Shown here: positions 19,216 to 27,477 of the stretch, piece by piece
How the letters are laid out: every line of letters starts with the position of its first letter
Numbering within the stretch: the stretch's first letter is position 1
Origin: Paracoccaceae bacterium
GTDB lineage: Bacteria; Pseudomonadota; Alphaproteobacteria; Rhodobacterales; Rhodobacteraceae
Reading direction: 5' to 3'
NCBI GenBank assembly: GCA_007694945.1
Contig: REER01000059.1
Location: 1 to 39,791, forward strand
Length of the DNA stretch: 39,791 bases
The notes under the pieces: model-generated
Told to the model about the DNA's origin: nothing
Databases searched by the model: none
The model's input: only the letters and a program-made list of their open reading frames with translations
Program-made: the position numbers and the translations under genes

Positions 19216-22110
19216 ATGAAGGATTTCATCATTCCCGATGATCGTGACATGGGCACGCCCGCCCGGGTCGGTGCGCCAGTGACGCTGGAAATCGACGGTG
19301 TGGCCGTGACCGTGCCTGCGGGCACTTCGGTGATGCGCGCGGCGGCCGAGGCGGGTATCCAGATCCCCAAGCTTTGTGCGACCGACAGTGTCGAGGCTTT
19401 CGGCTCCTGCCGTCTTTGTTTGGTCGAGATCGAGGGGCGACGGGGCACACCCGCTTCCTGTACCACGCCCGTAGCGCCGGGAATGGTGGTGAATACCGGC
19501 ACCACGCGGCTGCGCAAGCTGCGCCGGGGGGTGATGGAGCTGTATATCTCGGACCATCCGCTGGATTGTCTGACCTGTTCGGCCAATGGTGATTGCGAAT
19601 TGCAGGACATGGCAGGGGCCGTGGGCCTGCGCGATGTCCGTTATGAGGCCCCGGAGAATGGCGGGCTCGCCAATCATTTCGAGGCGCGCAACACCTCGGA
19701 CGAGGCCAACCCCGCCTGGATGCCCAAGGATGACAGCAACCCCTATTTCTCCTATGACCCCAGCAAATGCATTGTCTGCTCGCGCTGCGTGCGCGCCTGC
19801 GAAGAGGTTCAGGGCACATTCGCGCTGACCATCGAGGGGCGCGGCTTTGACAGCCGGGTGAGCGCAGGCGGTGCGGGGGATGATTTCCTCGGCTCGGATT
19901 GCGTGAGTTGCGGGGCATGTGTGCAGGCCTGCCCGACCGCGACCCTTCAGGAGAAATCGATCATCGAGATGGGCACGCCGGACCGGTCAGTGGTGACGAC
20001 CTGCGCCTATTGCGGGGTGGGATGTTCGTTCAAAGCCGAGATGAATGGCGACCAGCTGGTGCGCATGACGCCCTACAAGCATGGCAAGGCCAATAGCGGT
20101 CATTCCTGCGTCAAGGGCCGCTTTGCCTATGGCTATGCCCATCACAAGGACCGGATCCTCTCGCCCATGATCCGCGAGCGGATCAGCGACCCATGGCGAG
20201 AGGTGAGCTGGGAAGAGGCGCTGAGTTTCGCCGCCAACCGGCTGCGAGGGTTGCAGGCCGAATATGGGCAGAAATCCATCGGCGTGATCACCTCGAGCCG
20301 CTGCACCAATGAGGAAACCTATCTGGTGCAGAAACTGGCCCGCGCGGTCTTTGGCAACAACAACACTGATACCTGCGCGCGGGTCTGCCACTCGCCCACC
20401 GGCTACGGGCTGGGCCAGACCTTCGGCACCTCGGCCGGCACGCAGGATTTCGCCTCGGTCGACCACAGCGATGTGGTGATCGTGATCGGCGCCAATCCGA
20501 CCGATGGCCACCCGGTCTTCGCCTCGCGGCTGAAGAAACGCCTGCGCGCGGGCGCGAAGCTCATTGTGATCGACCCGCGGCGGATTGATCTGGTGAAATC
20601 GCCCCATGTCGAAGCATCCCATCACCTGCCCCTGCGCCCGGGCACGAATGTCGCCGTGGTCAGCGCGATGGCACATGTGATCGTGACCGAAGGGCTGATG
20701 GATGAAGATTTCATCCGCACCCGCTGCGACTGGGACGAATTCCAGCATTATGCCGAGTTCATCAGCGACCCGCGCCACAGCCCCGAGGCGGTCGAAATGC
20801 TGACCGGGGTCAACCCCGAAGATCTGCGCGCTGCCGCGCGGCTCTATGCAACGGGTGTCAATGGGGCAATCTATTACGGGCTCGGCGTCACCGAGCATTC
20901 GCAGGGCTCGACGACGGTCATGGGTATCGCCAATCTGGCCATGCTGACTGGCAATATCGGGCGGCCCGGTGTCGGCGTGAACCCGCTGCGCGGGCAGAAC
21001 AATGTGCAGGGCGCCTGCGACATGGGCTCCTTCCCCCATGAATTGCCCGGCTACCGGCATGTCAAGGGGGCCGAAGTGCGCGGCATTTTTGAGTCGCTTT
21101 GGGGAGTGGAGATCGACCCCGAGCCCGGGCTGCGCATTCCCAACATGCTCGATGCGGCGGTCGATGGCAGCTTCAAGGGGCTTTATTGTCAGGGCGAGGA
21201 TATCCTGCAATCGGACCCTGACACCAAACATGTCGCGGCCGGGCTCGCGGCCATGGAATGCGTCATCGTGCATGACCTGTTCCTGAACGAGACTGCGAAC
21301 TACGCGCATGTCTTCCTGCCCGGCTCGACCTTCCTCGAAAAGGACGGGACCTTCACCAATGCCGAGCGCCGCATCAACCGCGTGCGTCGCGTGATCCCGC
21401 CGCGCAATGGCTACGCTGATTGGGAGATCACCCAGATGCTCGCCAATGCCATGGGCGCGAATTGGAGCTATGTGCACCCGGCCCAGATCATGGAGGAAAT
21501 CGCCCTCACCACGCCGAGTTTCGCCGGGGTCGATTATGCGCTGCTGGAGGAAAAGGGCAGCGTGCAATGGCCCTGCAATACCGAGCACCCCGAGGGCACA
21601 CCGCTGATGCATGTCGACGGCTTCATGCGCGGCCAGGGGCGCTTCATCGTCACCGAGTATGTGCCGACCGATGAAAAGACCGGCCCGCGATTCCCGCTGC
21701 TGCTGACGACGGGGCGCATTCTCAGCCAGTATAATGTCGGCGCCCAGACGCGGCGCACGGATAATGTGGTCTGGCATGAGGAGGACCTGCTGGAAATCCA
21801 CCCGCATGACGCCGAGGTCAGGGGCGTGTCCGAGGGCGATTGGGTGCGGCTGGCCAGCCGGTCGGGCGAGACCACGCTGCGTGCGACACTGACCGACCGG
21901 GTCAGCCCGGGCGTGGTCTACACCACCTTCCACCACCCCGACACGCAGGCCAATGTCATCACCACCGATTTCTCAGACTGGGCGACCAATTGCCCGGAAT
22001 ACAAGGTGACGGCAGTGCAGGTCAGCCTCTCGAACGGACCCAGCGAGTGGCAGGAGGATTACGCCGCGCAGGCCGCCCTCGCGCGGCGCATCCTTCCGGC
22101 TGCGGAGTGA
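19216..22110 (+). CDS. fdsA: NAD-dependent formate dehydrogenase, alpha (molybdenum catalytic) subunit
   Basis: A 964-residue catalytic subunit that oxidises formate to CO2 at a bis-molybdopterin guanine dinucleotide cofactor. In order: a NuoG-like 2Fe-2S domain (CATDSVEAFGSCRLCLVEIE), the DHPLDCLTCSANGDCELQD cluster motif, two 4Fe-4S motifs (CIVCSRCVRACEE and CVSCGACVQACP), the molybdopterin-domain cluster (CAYCGVGC...HSCVKGR), and the active site TCARVCHSPT with Cys391 as the expected Mo ligand followed by His392, a Cys-His pair as in R. capsulatus FdsA. Cysteine, not selenocysteine, is used: the codon is TGC. The C-terminal MopB domain is complete. The product should be oxygen-tolerant, cytoplasmic and able in principle to reduce CO2. 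Confidence 0.97.
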   Translation: MKDFIIPDDRDMGTPARVGAPVTLEIDGVAVTVPAGTSVMRAAAEAGIQIPKLCATDSVEAFGSCRLCLVEIEGRRGTPASCTTPVAPGMVVNTGTTRLRKLRRGVMELYISDHPLDCLTCSANGDCELQDMAGAVGLRDVRYEAPENGGLANHFEARNTSDEANPAWMPKDDSNPYFSYDPSKCIVCSRCVRACEEVQGTFALTIEGRGFDSRVSAGGAGDDFLGSDCVSCGACVQACPTATLQEKSIIEMGTPDRSVVTTCAYCGVGCSFKAEMNGDQLVRMTPYKHGKANSGHSCVKGRFAYGYAHHKDRILSPMIRERISDPWREVSWEEALSFAANRLRGLQAEYGQKSIGVITSSRCTNEETYLVQKLARAVFGNNNTDTCARVCHSPTGYGLGQTFGTSAGTQDFASVDHSDVVIVIGANPTDGHPVFASRLKKRLRAGAKLIVIDPRRIDLVKSPHVEASHHLPLRPGTNVAVVSAMAHVIVTEGLMDEDFIRTRCDWDEFQHYAEFISDPRHSPEAVEMLTGVNPEDLRAAARLYATGVNGAIYYGLGVTEHSQGSTTVMGIANLAMLTGNIGRPGVGVNPLRGQNNVQGACDMGSFPHELPGYRHVKGAEVRGIFESLWGVEIDPEPGLRIPNMLDAAVDGSFKGLYCQGEDILQSDPDTKHVAAGLAAMECVIVHDLFLNETANYAHVFLPGSTFLEKDGTFTNAERRINRVRRVIPPRNGYADWEITQMLANAMGANWSYVHPAQIMEEIALTTPSFAGVDYALLEEKGSVQWPCNTEHPEGTPLMHVDGFMRGQGRFIVTEYVPTDEKTGPRFPLLLTTGRILSQYNVGAQTRRTDNVVWHEEDLLEIHPHDAEVRGVSEGDWVRLASRSGETTLRATLTDRVSPGVVYTTFHHPDTQANVITTDFSDWATNCPEYKVTAVQVSLSNGPSEWQEDYAAQAALARRILPAAE

Positions 22111-22115
22111 CGGCG

Positions 22116-22937
22116 ATGCGCTTCGCTCCGAGCCAGAGCCATTCCGGCCTCGCCCTGCGGGGCGAGACCACGCGGCGTGTCACCCGAGCGCTGCCCGAGG
22201 AAGTGCCGGTCGCGCTGGTCTTCGACAGCACGACACAGGCGGTGATGATGGCCACACCCGCCGACATCGCCGATTTCGCGCATGGCTTTGCCCTGAGTGA
22301 AGGGATCATCACCGCGCCCGAGCAGATCGAGGATTTCGAGATTGCCGAGCATGCGCAGGGGATCGAGGCGCGCTTCTGGCTGCGCGATGACCAGCGCGAG
22401 GCGCTGGCCGAGCGGCGGCGTTTCATGGCAGGGCCGGTGGGCTGTGGGCTCTGCGGGATCGACAGCCTTGAACAGGCGCTGCGCCAGGTCCCCGTTGTGC
22501 GCGGGGCCTCGGCACAATTCAGCGCGCATGAGATCGCGCGCGCCAGTTCTGCTCTGCGCACGCATCAGCCACTGCACGATCTGACCCATGCCGTGCATGC
22601 GGCCGGGTTCGTCCGTCCAGGCGAAGGGCTGATCATCGCGCGCGAGGATGTCGGGCGACACAACGCGCTTGACAAGCTGATCGGGGCGCTCTGGCGCGCG
22701 GGGCAGGACCCGTCAGAGGGTGCTATCGTGATGACCAGCCGCCTCTCGCTGGAACTGGTGCAGAAATGCGCCATGGCCGGATGCGGCGTTCTGATCGCTG
22801 TCTCTGCCCCCACGGGCCATGCGCTGCGCCTCGCACAGGATGCCGGGATCACGCTTGCAGGGTTCGCCCGCGATGGCGGCTTCGACATCTATGCCCATCC
22901 GCATCGTATCACGTCCGAGGTCTCCGATGTCGCCTGA
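22116..22937 (+). CDS. fdsC: FdhD-family formate dehydrogenase maturation chaperone
   Basis: A 273-residue FdhD/FdsC protein. FdhD transfers sulfur to, and FdsC binds, the bis-MGD cofactor before insertion into the catalytic subunit. The conserved CxxC is present (Cys110 and Cys113 in GPVGCGLCG), as are FAHGFALSEGII, GREDVGRHNALDKLIG-like sequence (EDVGRHNALDKLIG) and SRLSLELVQKCAMAG. The start ATG 22116 is 5 bases after fdsA; a GTG overlapping the fdsA stop at 22107 would add three residues. Its stop lies inside fdsD, so translation is coupled. Confidence 0.93.
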   Translation: MRFAPSQSHSGLALRGETTRRVTRALPEEVPVALVFDSTTQAVMMATPADIADFAHGFALSEGIITAPEQIEDFEIAEHAQGIEARFWLRDDQREALAERRRFMAGPVGCGLCGIDSLEQALRQVPVVRGASAQFSAHEIARASSALRTHQPLHDLTHAVHAAGFVRPGEGLIIAREDVGRHNALDKLIGALWRAGQDPSEGAIVMTSRLSLELVQKCAMAGCGVLIAVSAPTGHALRLAQDAGITLAGFARDGGFDIYAHPHRITSEVSDVA

Positions 22938-23133
22938 GAAAATGGTCCATATGGCCAATCAGATCGCCACTTTCTTCAAGTCGCAGCCAGGCGATGACCA
23001 GGCCGACAAGGTCGCCCGCCACCTGCTGGATTTCTGGGAGCCGCGCATGCGCGGCCAACTGCGCGACTACATCGCCGCGGGCGGCAAGGGTCTCGATGCG
23101 CTGGTCATCAAGGCCGCGCGGCAGATCGGGTAG
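22927..23133 (+). CDS. fdsD: Formate dehydrogenase delta subunit
   Basis: A small 68-residue protein beginning MSPEKMVHMANQIATFF and containing FWEPRMRGQLRDYI, the usual features of FdsD/formate dehydrogenase delta subunits (NAD-dependent formate dehydrogenase delta family). FdsD is needed for assembly or cofactor loading of active enzyme in R. capsulatus. The start at 22927 overlaps the end of fdsC by 11 bases; later Met codons at positions 6 and 9 are less family-like. It is the last gene of the operon. Confidence 0.9.
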   Translation: MSPEKMVHMANQIATFFKSQPGDDQADKVARHLLDFWEPRMRGQLRDYIAAGGKGLDALVIKAARQIG

Positions 23134-23150
23134 CGCTTTGGAGTAGCGCT
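23132..23150 (+). terminator. Weak hairpin at the end of fdsD
   Basis: AGCGCT (23132-23137) and AGCGCT (23145-23150) can pair with a 7-base loop and overlap the fdsD stop codon. There is no clear T-run after it, so termination is uncertain. Confidence 0.25.
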
Positions 23151-23295
23151 GCATTTCCGGTCAAGATCATCGGAAACGCGCCTTATCTGGACGCCTTGCG
23201 GATCACGCTTCAGGCAGGATAATCATCCCTGCTGCGAGAGTGGCAAAGCTGTGCTACGATAAGGGTCTGTCCTGTAAAGCCTCAGAGCAACGCGT

Positions 23296-23934
23296 ATGAC
23301 CACCCTACCCCGCCGCCGCTTCCTAGTCTGTTCTGCCAGTGCGATTGCGCTGGCCGCCTGTGTGCCTGCGCTCACGCCCTCCGCCCCACCGCCCGAATTC
23401 GAGCCCATCGACTACAGTTCGCGTCGTGATGGCGGGCATACGCTGCGCGCGATCAACATAGACGAGATCCCGGAATTCCTGCACCGGCAGGTCGTGCCCT
23501 ACACGACCGAGGAAGAGCCCGGAACCATCGTGATCGAGAACCAGAACCGGCTACTCTACCTGATCCTCGAGGATGGCTATGCCCTGCGCTACGGCCTTTC
23601 GGTCGGGCGTGAGGGGTTCGACTGGACGGGGGAAGCAACAGTCTATCGCAAAGCGCATTGGCCCACATGGACCCCGCCGCCCGAGATGATCAAACGCGAG
23701 CCGCATCTGGAGCGGTGGAAGGACGGCCAGCCCGGTGGTCCAGACAACCCGCTGGGCGCCCGCGCGCTGTATCTATTGAGCAATGGGCGCGATGAAGGCT
23801 ATCGTATCCACGGCACGCCCGAATGGCGTTCGATCGGGCGCTTCGCCTCTTCGGGCTGCTTCCGCATGCTGCAACAGGATGTGATTGACCTCTATCAGCG
23901 CGTCCCGATCGGAACGCGGGTCGTGGTCAACTGA
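23296..23934 (+). CDS. L,D-transpeptidase (YkuD domain) lipoprotein
   Basis: A 212-residue exported protein. The N-terminus has RRRFL followed by a hydrophobic stretch and a lipobox LAAC (Cys22); the double arginine is Tat-like. After a proline-rich linker the YkuD domain (about residues 75-212) has its catalytic motif from His172 in HGTPEW to Cys188 in SSGCFRM, the HGT-x(13)-SxGC-x-R pattern of active L,D-transpeptidases. Such enzymes form 3-3 peptidoglycan crosslinks or attach proteins to the murein. It is probably an independent gene; the 162-bp upstream gap is large enough for a promoter but none is convincing. Confidence 0.92.
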   Translation: MTTLPRRRFLVCSASAIALAACVPALTPSAPPPEFEPIDYSSRRDGGHTLRAINIDEIPEFLHRQVVPYTTEEEPGTIVIENQNRLLYLILEDGYALRYGLSVGREGFDWTGEATVYRKAHWPTWTPPPEMIKREPHLERWKDGQPGGPDNPLGARALYLLSNGRDEGYRIHGTPEWRSIGRFASSGCFRMLQQDVIDLYQRVPIGTRVVVN

Positions 23935-24005
23935 GCCATTGCGCTACCGAGTGGACCGAAAGCGGCATCGTCTGTCGCTCACATAAATAGATCACGCGCG
24001 CATTC

Positions 24006-24021
24006 TCTTGCCAAAAATACT
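24006..24021 (-). repeat. 16-base AT-rich intergenic repeat, copy 2 (inverted)
   Basis: The plus strand reads TCTTGCCAAAAATACT, the exact reverse complement of the element at 19181-19196. It lies between the L,D-transpeptidase gene and the convergent amidotransferase gene, 17 bases past the stop of the latter. It is not a hairpin by itself. Confidence 0.6.
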
Positions 24022-24037
24022 CAAACTCCGCCGCTGC

Positions 24038-24811
24038 TCACGCGCTCAACGCCCATGGCGCGCGCTCGTCAGCCCATGATTGCACGGCGCGCCCGAACGC
24101 CTCGAACAAAGGCCGCGAGACCGGGTCCTGCCCGGCGCGCCATTCCGGGTGCCACTGCACCGAGAGCGTGAAGCCCCGCGCGCCCTCGACATAGAGCGCC
24201 TCGGGCGTGCCGTCGGGCGCGTGCCCGTCGATCACGATGCGCGTACCGGCGGATTTTATCCCCTGCCCGTGCAGCGTGTTGGTCATGACCTCTCCAGCGC
24301 CCATCAACCGGTGAAACACGCCACCATCACGAAAACGGACTGGATGGCGCAGCGCGAATTTCTCTTCCAGCGTGCCATCAGGGGGCATGCGGTGGTTCAT
24401 CCGCCCCGGTAGATCGCGAATCTCGGGGTAGAGCGTGCCGCCCATCGCGACATTGACCTCCTGAAAGCCCCGGCAGACCCCGAAGAAAGGCTGGCCACGA
24501 TCGACCAGCGCACGCACCAGCGGCAGGGTGATTGCATCGCGGGCGCGGTCGAATTCGCCATGGGCGGGGGTCTCGGATTCGCCATATTCCTCAGGGTGGA
24601 CATTGGGCCGCCCGCCCGTCAGCAGGAATCCGTCGCAGACCTCGAGCAGTTCGGCGACCGAAACGAGCCGCGGGTCCGAGGGCACCAGCAGGGGCAGACA
24701 GCCCGAGACCTGCGCAATGGCTTCGGAATTCATCGTGCCGCCCGCGTGCGCCGGGTATTGATCATTGATCAGATAGGAATTGCCGATGATTCCGACGATG
24801 GGTCTGCGCAT
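24038..24811 (-). CDS. Class I glutamine amidotransferase / gamma-glutamyl-GABA hydrolase family (peptidase C26)
   Basis: A 257-residue PuuD-like hydrolase. The nucleophile elbow FFGVCRGFQEVNV puts the catalytic cysteine at residue 113, and the His-Glu pair is in QWHPEW near the C-terminus, a complete C26 triad. DGFLLTGGRPNVHPEEYGE is typical of gamma-glutamyl-gamma-aminobutyrate hydrolases. Members cleave gamma-glutamyl amides in putrescine or ethanolamine breakdown; no other puu genes are nearby, so the substrate is open. The start is set at ATG 24811 (MRRPIVGIIGN); the frame is open 26 codons further upstream but without family-like residues. Confidence 0.87.
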   Translation of the reverse strand: MRRPIVGIIGNSYLINDQYPAHAGGTMNSEAIAQVSGCLPLLVPSDPRLVSVAELLEVCDGFLLTGGRPNVHPEEYGESETPAHGEFDRARDAITLPLVRALVDRGQPFFGVCRGFQEVNVAMGGTLYPEIRDLPGRMNHRMPPDGTLEEKFALRHPVRFRDGGVFHRLMGAGEVMTNTLHGQGIKSAGTRIVIDGHAPDGTPEALYVEGARGFTLSVQWHPEWRAGQDPVSRPLFEAFGRAVQSWADERAPWALSA

Positions 24812-24901
24812 GGTCTGCCTGATGTTGCTTATGGAATAATCTAACAGAGATATGCCAAAGGTCGAGAGGGCAGCGCAGCCGCTTGGCATTCTGCCCGAAA
24901 A

Positions 24902-25435
24902 TCAAGCGCGGGTGAGCACAAAGCTGTGCAGCCTCTCGGCGCCCGCGCGCTGTGCAGAGCAAGTGCCGATAGTCGTGCCGGTCTCGACAAACCCGGCCCT
25001 GCGCAGCACGGCCATCGAGGTCGGGTTGTCGTGATAGACCCGCGCCTGCAGCGCCGGGGTGTCGAGATGCGCAAAGACCATATCCACTAACCCATCCAGC
25101 GCGGCGCGCATGACCCCCTGCCGCTGTGCTTCGGGCACGAGGAAGAATGCCAGCTCTGCGGGATTCTGGGAAACCAACCCGATTGAGCCCAGAAAAACCC
25201 CGTCGCCAGCGTCGATGGCCAGCCGGAACGGGGCGGTCGCGCGCGGAATGAGATCGCGCAGATAGGCCTCGGCTGCGCTCAGGGGCCAGTCCGTCGGGAA
25301 CATGAACAGCATGCGCCCGATCTCGTACGTGGTGACAGCCGCGTGAAATGCGGCTGCGTCCGAGGGGCGCAGTCGGCGCAGATGCAACCCCGGAAGTGTC
25401 GGATGATCCAGCGGCAGCGGCAGCGGCAGCGCCAT
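24902..25435 (-). CDS. GNAT family N-acetyltransferase
   Basis: A 177-residue RimJ/RimL-like acetyltransferase (GNAT acetyltransf_3 type). LRRLRPSDAAAFHAAV near the start, GSIGLV strand, an acetyl-CoA loop region (VPEAQRQGVMRAAL, about residues 107-120) and the terminal ARVYHDNPTSMAVLRRAGF motif are visible. The pyrophosphate-binding loop is less glycine-rich than usual. The ATG at 25435 overlaps the TGA of the upstream GNAT gene (TGATG), so the pair is translationally coupled. Substrate unknown. The two proteins are related and likely arose by duplication. Confidence 0.85.
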   Translation of the reverse strand: MALPLPLPLDHPTLPGLHLRRLRPSDAAAFHAAVTTYEIGRMLFMFPTDWPLSAAEAYLRDLIPRATAPFRLAIDAGDGVFLGSIGLVSQNPAELAFFLVPEAQRQGVMRAALDGLVDMVFAHLDTPALQARVYHDNPTSMAVLRRAGFVETGTTIGTCSAQRAGAERLHSFVLTRA

Positions 25436-25977
25436 CACATCCGCCGGATATACGTCCAGGTCGGCACAGTGGCGCGGCGCGCGATGGAATAGGCCTCGGC
25501 ATCGCCCAGATAGTCGAAACCGGCATTGGTCAGCACATGCGCCGAAGCCGGATTGTCCTGAAACACCTCGGCAAAGAGCGTGCGGGCGTTATGCGGGTTG
25601 GCCTTGATGACCGCCCGCACGGCTTCCGACGCGAAACCCGCATTCCAGAAGGCCGGGGCTACCCAGAAGCCGATCTGGCTCTGCGCGCGGTCCAGATGCT
25701 TGAGCGACAACAGGCCCACGACCGATGACGAGCCGACGCCGGAGCCATCAAGCACCCAGACATCCTCCTCGCGATCCGGCGCCACGGCGCGCGCGATGAA
25801 CTGTTCGGTCGCGCCGGGGGGCAACGGGTGCGGGATCGAGCGCGTGCCCTCGGCCACGCGCCGGTCGCCCGTATGTAGCGCCAGCGGGCCTGCATCCGTG
25901 CGTTGCAACGGCCGCAGGATGAGCCGCGCGCTGGTCAGGATTGGCTGATCTGCGGTGATATTGCTGTCCAATGTCAT
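25435..25977 (-). CDS. GNAT family N-acetyltransferase
   Basis: A 180-residue RimJ/RimL-like acetyltransferase starting MTLDSNITADQPILTSARLILRPL. Visible elements: GLLSLKHLDRAQSQIGFWVAPAFWNAGFASEAVRAVI (core beta-alpha with the acetyl-CoA loop) and AEVFQDNPASAHVLTNAGF. ATG 25977 is chosen because GGAGG lies 5-6 bases upstream; a TTG at 25989 extends the frame but would bury the ribosome-binding site. First gene of the coupled GNAT pair; separated from rpmA by a terminator. Substrate cannot be inferred. Confidence 0.87.
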   Translation of the reverse strand: MTLDSNITADQPILTSARLILRPLQRTDAGPLALHTGDRRVAEGTRSIPHPLPPGATEQFIARAVAPDREEDVWVLDGSGVGSSSVVGLLSLKHLDRAQSQIGFWVAPAFWNAGFASEAVRAVIKANPHNARTLFAEVFQDNPASAHVLTNAGFDYLGDAEAYSIARRATVPTWTYIRRM

Positions 25978-26065
25978 TTCATCCTCCAACCGGGCCGAAG
26001 GCCCAGCTTCCCTAGAAAACCTGAAATGCCGACCTCTCTCCTACCAGCAGATCAGGGCTGAAATG

Positions 26066-26096
26066 AGACAGGGCCGGCGCGGTGCCGACCCTGTCT
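26066..26096 (-). terminator. Terminator after rplU-rpmA
   Basis: AGACAGGG (26066-26073) pairs with CCCTGTCT (26089-26096), continuing with an inner CGGC/GCCG stem and 5-base loop. The single irregular pair is a G-U wobble in the minus-strand RNA but a C-A mismatch in the plus-strand RNA, so it is built for minus-strand transcription. It begins 27 bases after the rpmA stop. The U-tail is weak. Confidence 0.65.
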
Positions 26097-26122
26097 TTAC
26101 ACATCAATTGTGAAGGTTCGGC

Positions 26123-26392
26123 TTACTCGGCGGCATGCTCCACGGGCATCACGGATACGAAACTGCGCCCCTTGAGCCCCTTGGTAAATACCACGCGGCC
26201 TTCGGTCAGCGCAAAAAGCGTATGGTCACGCCCCATGCCGACATTATCGCCAGGCCAGTGCTTGGTGCCGCGCTGGCGCACGATGATGTTGCCAGGGATA
26301 ACATGCTGGCCGCCATAGAGCTTGACGCCAAGGCGACGACCGGCCGAGTCGCGCCCGTTGCGCGAGGAGCCGCCTGCTTTCTTGTGTGCCAT
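26123..26392 (-). CDS. rpmA: 50S ribosomal protein L27
   Basis: An 89-residue bL27, whose N-terminal tail reaches the peptidyl-transferase centre. The sequence starts [22 protein letters not shown] and has [15 protein letters not shown] and [12 protein letters not shown], an unmistakable match over the full length. No N-terminal processing extension of the Firmicutes type. It is 6 bases behind rplU, the standard rplU-rpmA pair, and shares its promoter. Confidence 0.98.
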   Translation of the reverse strand: MAHKKAGGSSRNGRDSAGRRLGVKLYGGQHVIPGNIIVRQRGTKHWPGDNVGMGRDHTLFALTEGRVVFTKGLKGRSFVSVMPVEHAAE

Positions 26393-26398
26393 GAGGGG

Positions 26399-27130
26399 TT
26401 ACTCCTTCTCGGCTGCGAATTGTTTGGCCTGATCGATCCAGCCGTCGCGCTCGATACGACCTTTGAACGACAGTTGATCATCCATATAGGCAATCTCTTC
26501 CGGCGTCCAAGCGGCAATCTGGTCAAAATGGAAGACGCCGTTCTTGTGCAGCAGCCCTTCGAGCTTGGGACCGACGCCCGAGATCTTCTTGAGATCATCC
26601 GGCTGGCCGTCGCGGGCCTCGGTCAGCAGGTTCGCGGGCTTGACGCCTGCGACTGCGGGAGCCTCTTCAGCGGCCGGTTCGGTAGCCTTGGCTTTCGGTG
26701 CAGCTTTCGCTTTCGGTGCGGCTTTCTTCGGCGCCGGAGCGGGCGCAGCCGCCTCGATCGCGAAGCCCGAGACCGAGCCTGTGCCGATGGCTTCCTTCAC
26801 CCCGGTGGCATCTGCGCCCGACGCGAGGATCTCGGTCACTTTCACCAGCGTCAGCTTCTGACGGTGGCCCTTGGTGCGCTGCGAGCTGTGCTTCCGGCGG
26901 CGCTTGACGAAATGGATCACCTTGTCGGCCTTGATCTGGTCGACCACTTCGGCCTGCACGCCCGCACCTTCGACAGTGGGCGTGCCGATGACGGGGCTGT
27001 CGCCGCCGATCATCAGGATATCGTTGAACTGGACGGTTTCACCCGCCTGGGCGGCAATGCGCTCGACGCGCAGCAGATCGCCTGCCTGCACGCGATACTG
27101 CTTGCCACCAGTCTTGAGGACCGCAAACAT
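26399..27130 (-). CDS. rplU: 50S ribosomal protein L21 with C-terminal helix-hairpin-helix extension
   Basis: A 243-residue protein, more than twice the usual 100-105 residues of bL21. Residues 1-103 are a normal L21 (MFAVLKTGGKQYRV, then VIHFVKRRRKHSSQRTKGHRQ, the rRNA-binding basic loop). Residues about 125-165 are an Ala/Pro/Lys linker with a tandem AAPKAKAAPKAKA, and residues about 175-240 form a helix-hairpin-helix-like domain (DDLKKISGVGPKLEGLLHKNGV...FDQIAAWTPEEIAYMD). The same kind of domain ends some NuoE proteins in alphaproteobacteria. No frameshift or stop separates the parts. The start ATG 27130 matches L21; the frame is open upstream but the extra residues are not family-like. 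Confidence 0.96.
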   Translation of the reverse strand: MFAVLKTGGKQYRVQAGDLLRVERIAAQAGETVQFNDILMIGGDSPVIGTPTVEGAGVQAEVVDQIKADKVIHFVKRRRKHSSQRTKGHRQKLTLVKVTEILASGADATGVKEAIGTGSVSGFAIEAAAPAPAPKKAAPKAKAAPKAKATEPAAEEAPAVAGVKPANLLTEARDGQPDDLKKISGVGPKLEGLLHKNGVFHFDQIAAWTPEEIAYMDDQLSFKGRIERDGWIDQAKQFAAEKE

Positions 27131-27271
27131 CGGTCTGTTCCTTCTCTTTTCTGCCGCGCCCTGTGGCCCCCGGATATGACCGGGCGTTGGCTCTGCCTCG
27201 GGCAGCGTGCCCGGGTCTTTCCCGGACAATCGCTATACGCCGCTGGAGCCGGATGCCCGAGCGGAAGCTGT

Positions 27272-27300
27272 CCTATGAGGGAAAGCGCCTGGGCTGTCAA
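27272..27300 (-). promoter_or_regulatory. Putative sigma-70 promoter of rplU-rpmA
   Basis: On the minus strand a perfect -35 TTGACA (27300-27295) is followed after 17 bases by CATAGG (27277-27272), three of six matches to TATAAT. Transcription would start near 27265 and leave a leader of about 135 bases before the rplU ATG. A CCGGG-N5-CCCGG hairpin lies in this leader at 27211-27225. Confidence 0.55.
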
Positions 27301-27331
27301 GCGAGGCTATGGGCAATTTTCGGGGGATTTA

Positions 27332-27408
27332 TGGTCGGGGCGGCAGGATTCGAACCTACGACCTACGGTACCCAAAACCGTCGCGCTACCAGGCTGCGCC
27401 ACGCCCCG
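27332..27408 (-). tRNA. tRNA-Pro (anticodon TGG)
   Basis: The minus strand folds as a 77-base cloverleaf. The acceptor stem is CGGGGCG with CGCCCCG, the D-arm contains GCGCAGCCTGGTAGCGC, the anticodon stem-loop is ACGGT-TTTGGGT-ACCGT giving anticodon TGG, and the T-arm contains GGTTCGAATCC. The discriminator A and an encoded CCA (27334-27332) follow. It lies between rplU and the DUF192 gene, on the same strand as both. Confidence 0.97.
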
Positions 27409-27477
27409 ACTCGGCGCTATCTCTAGCGGGCCTTGCCGCGCGAGAAAAGCCTGAAATCACCTGCGCGCGCAGATCCT

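Noticed and set aside
19987-21936. A 649-codon minus-strand open frame
   Set aside because: It is the shadow of fdsA; all cofactor motifs are in the plus-strand protein.
23154-23176. TTTCCG/CGGAAA hairpin after fdsD
   Set aside because: Six pairs around an 11-base loop and no T-run; too weak to call a terminator.
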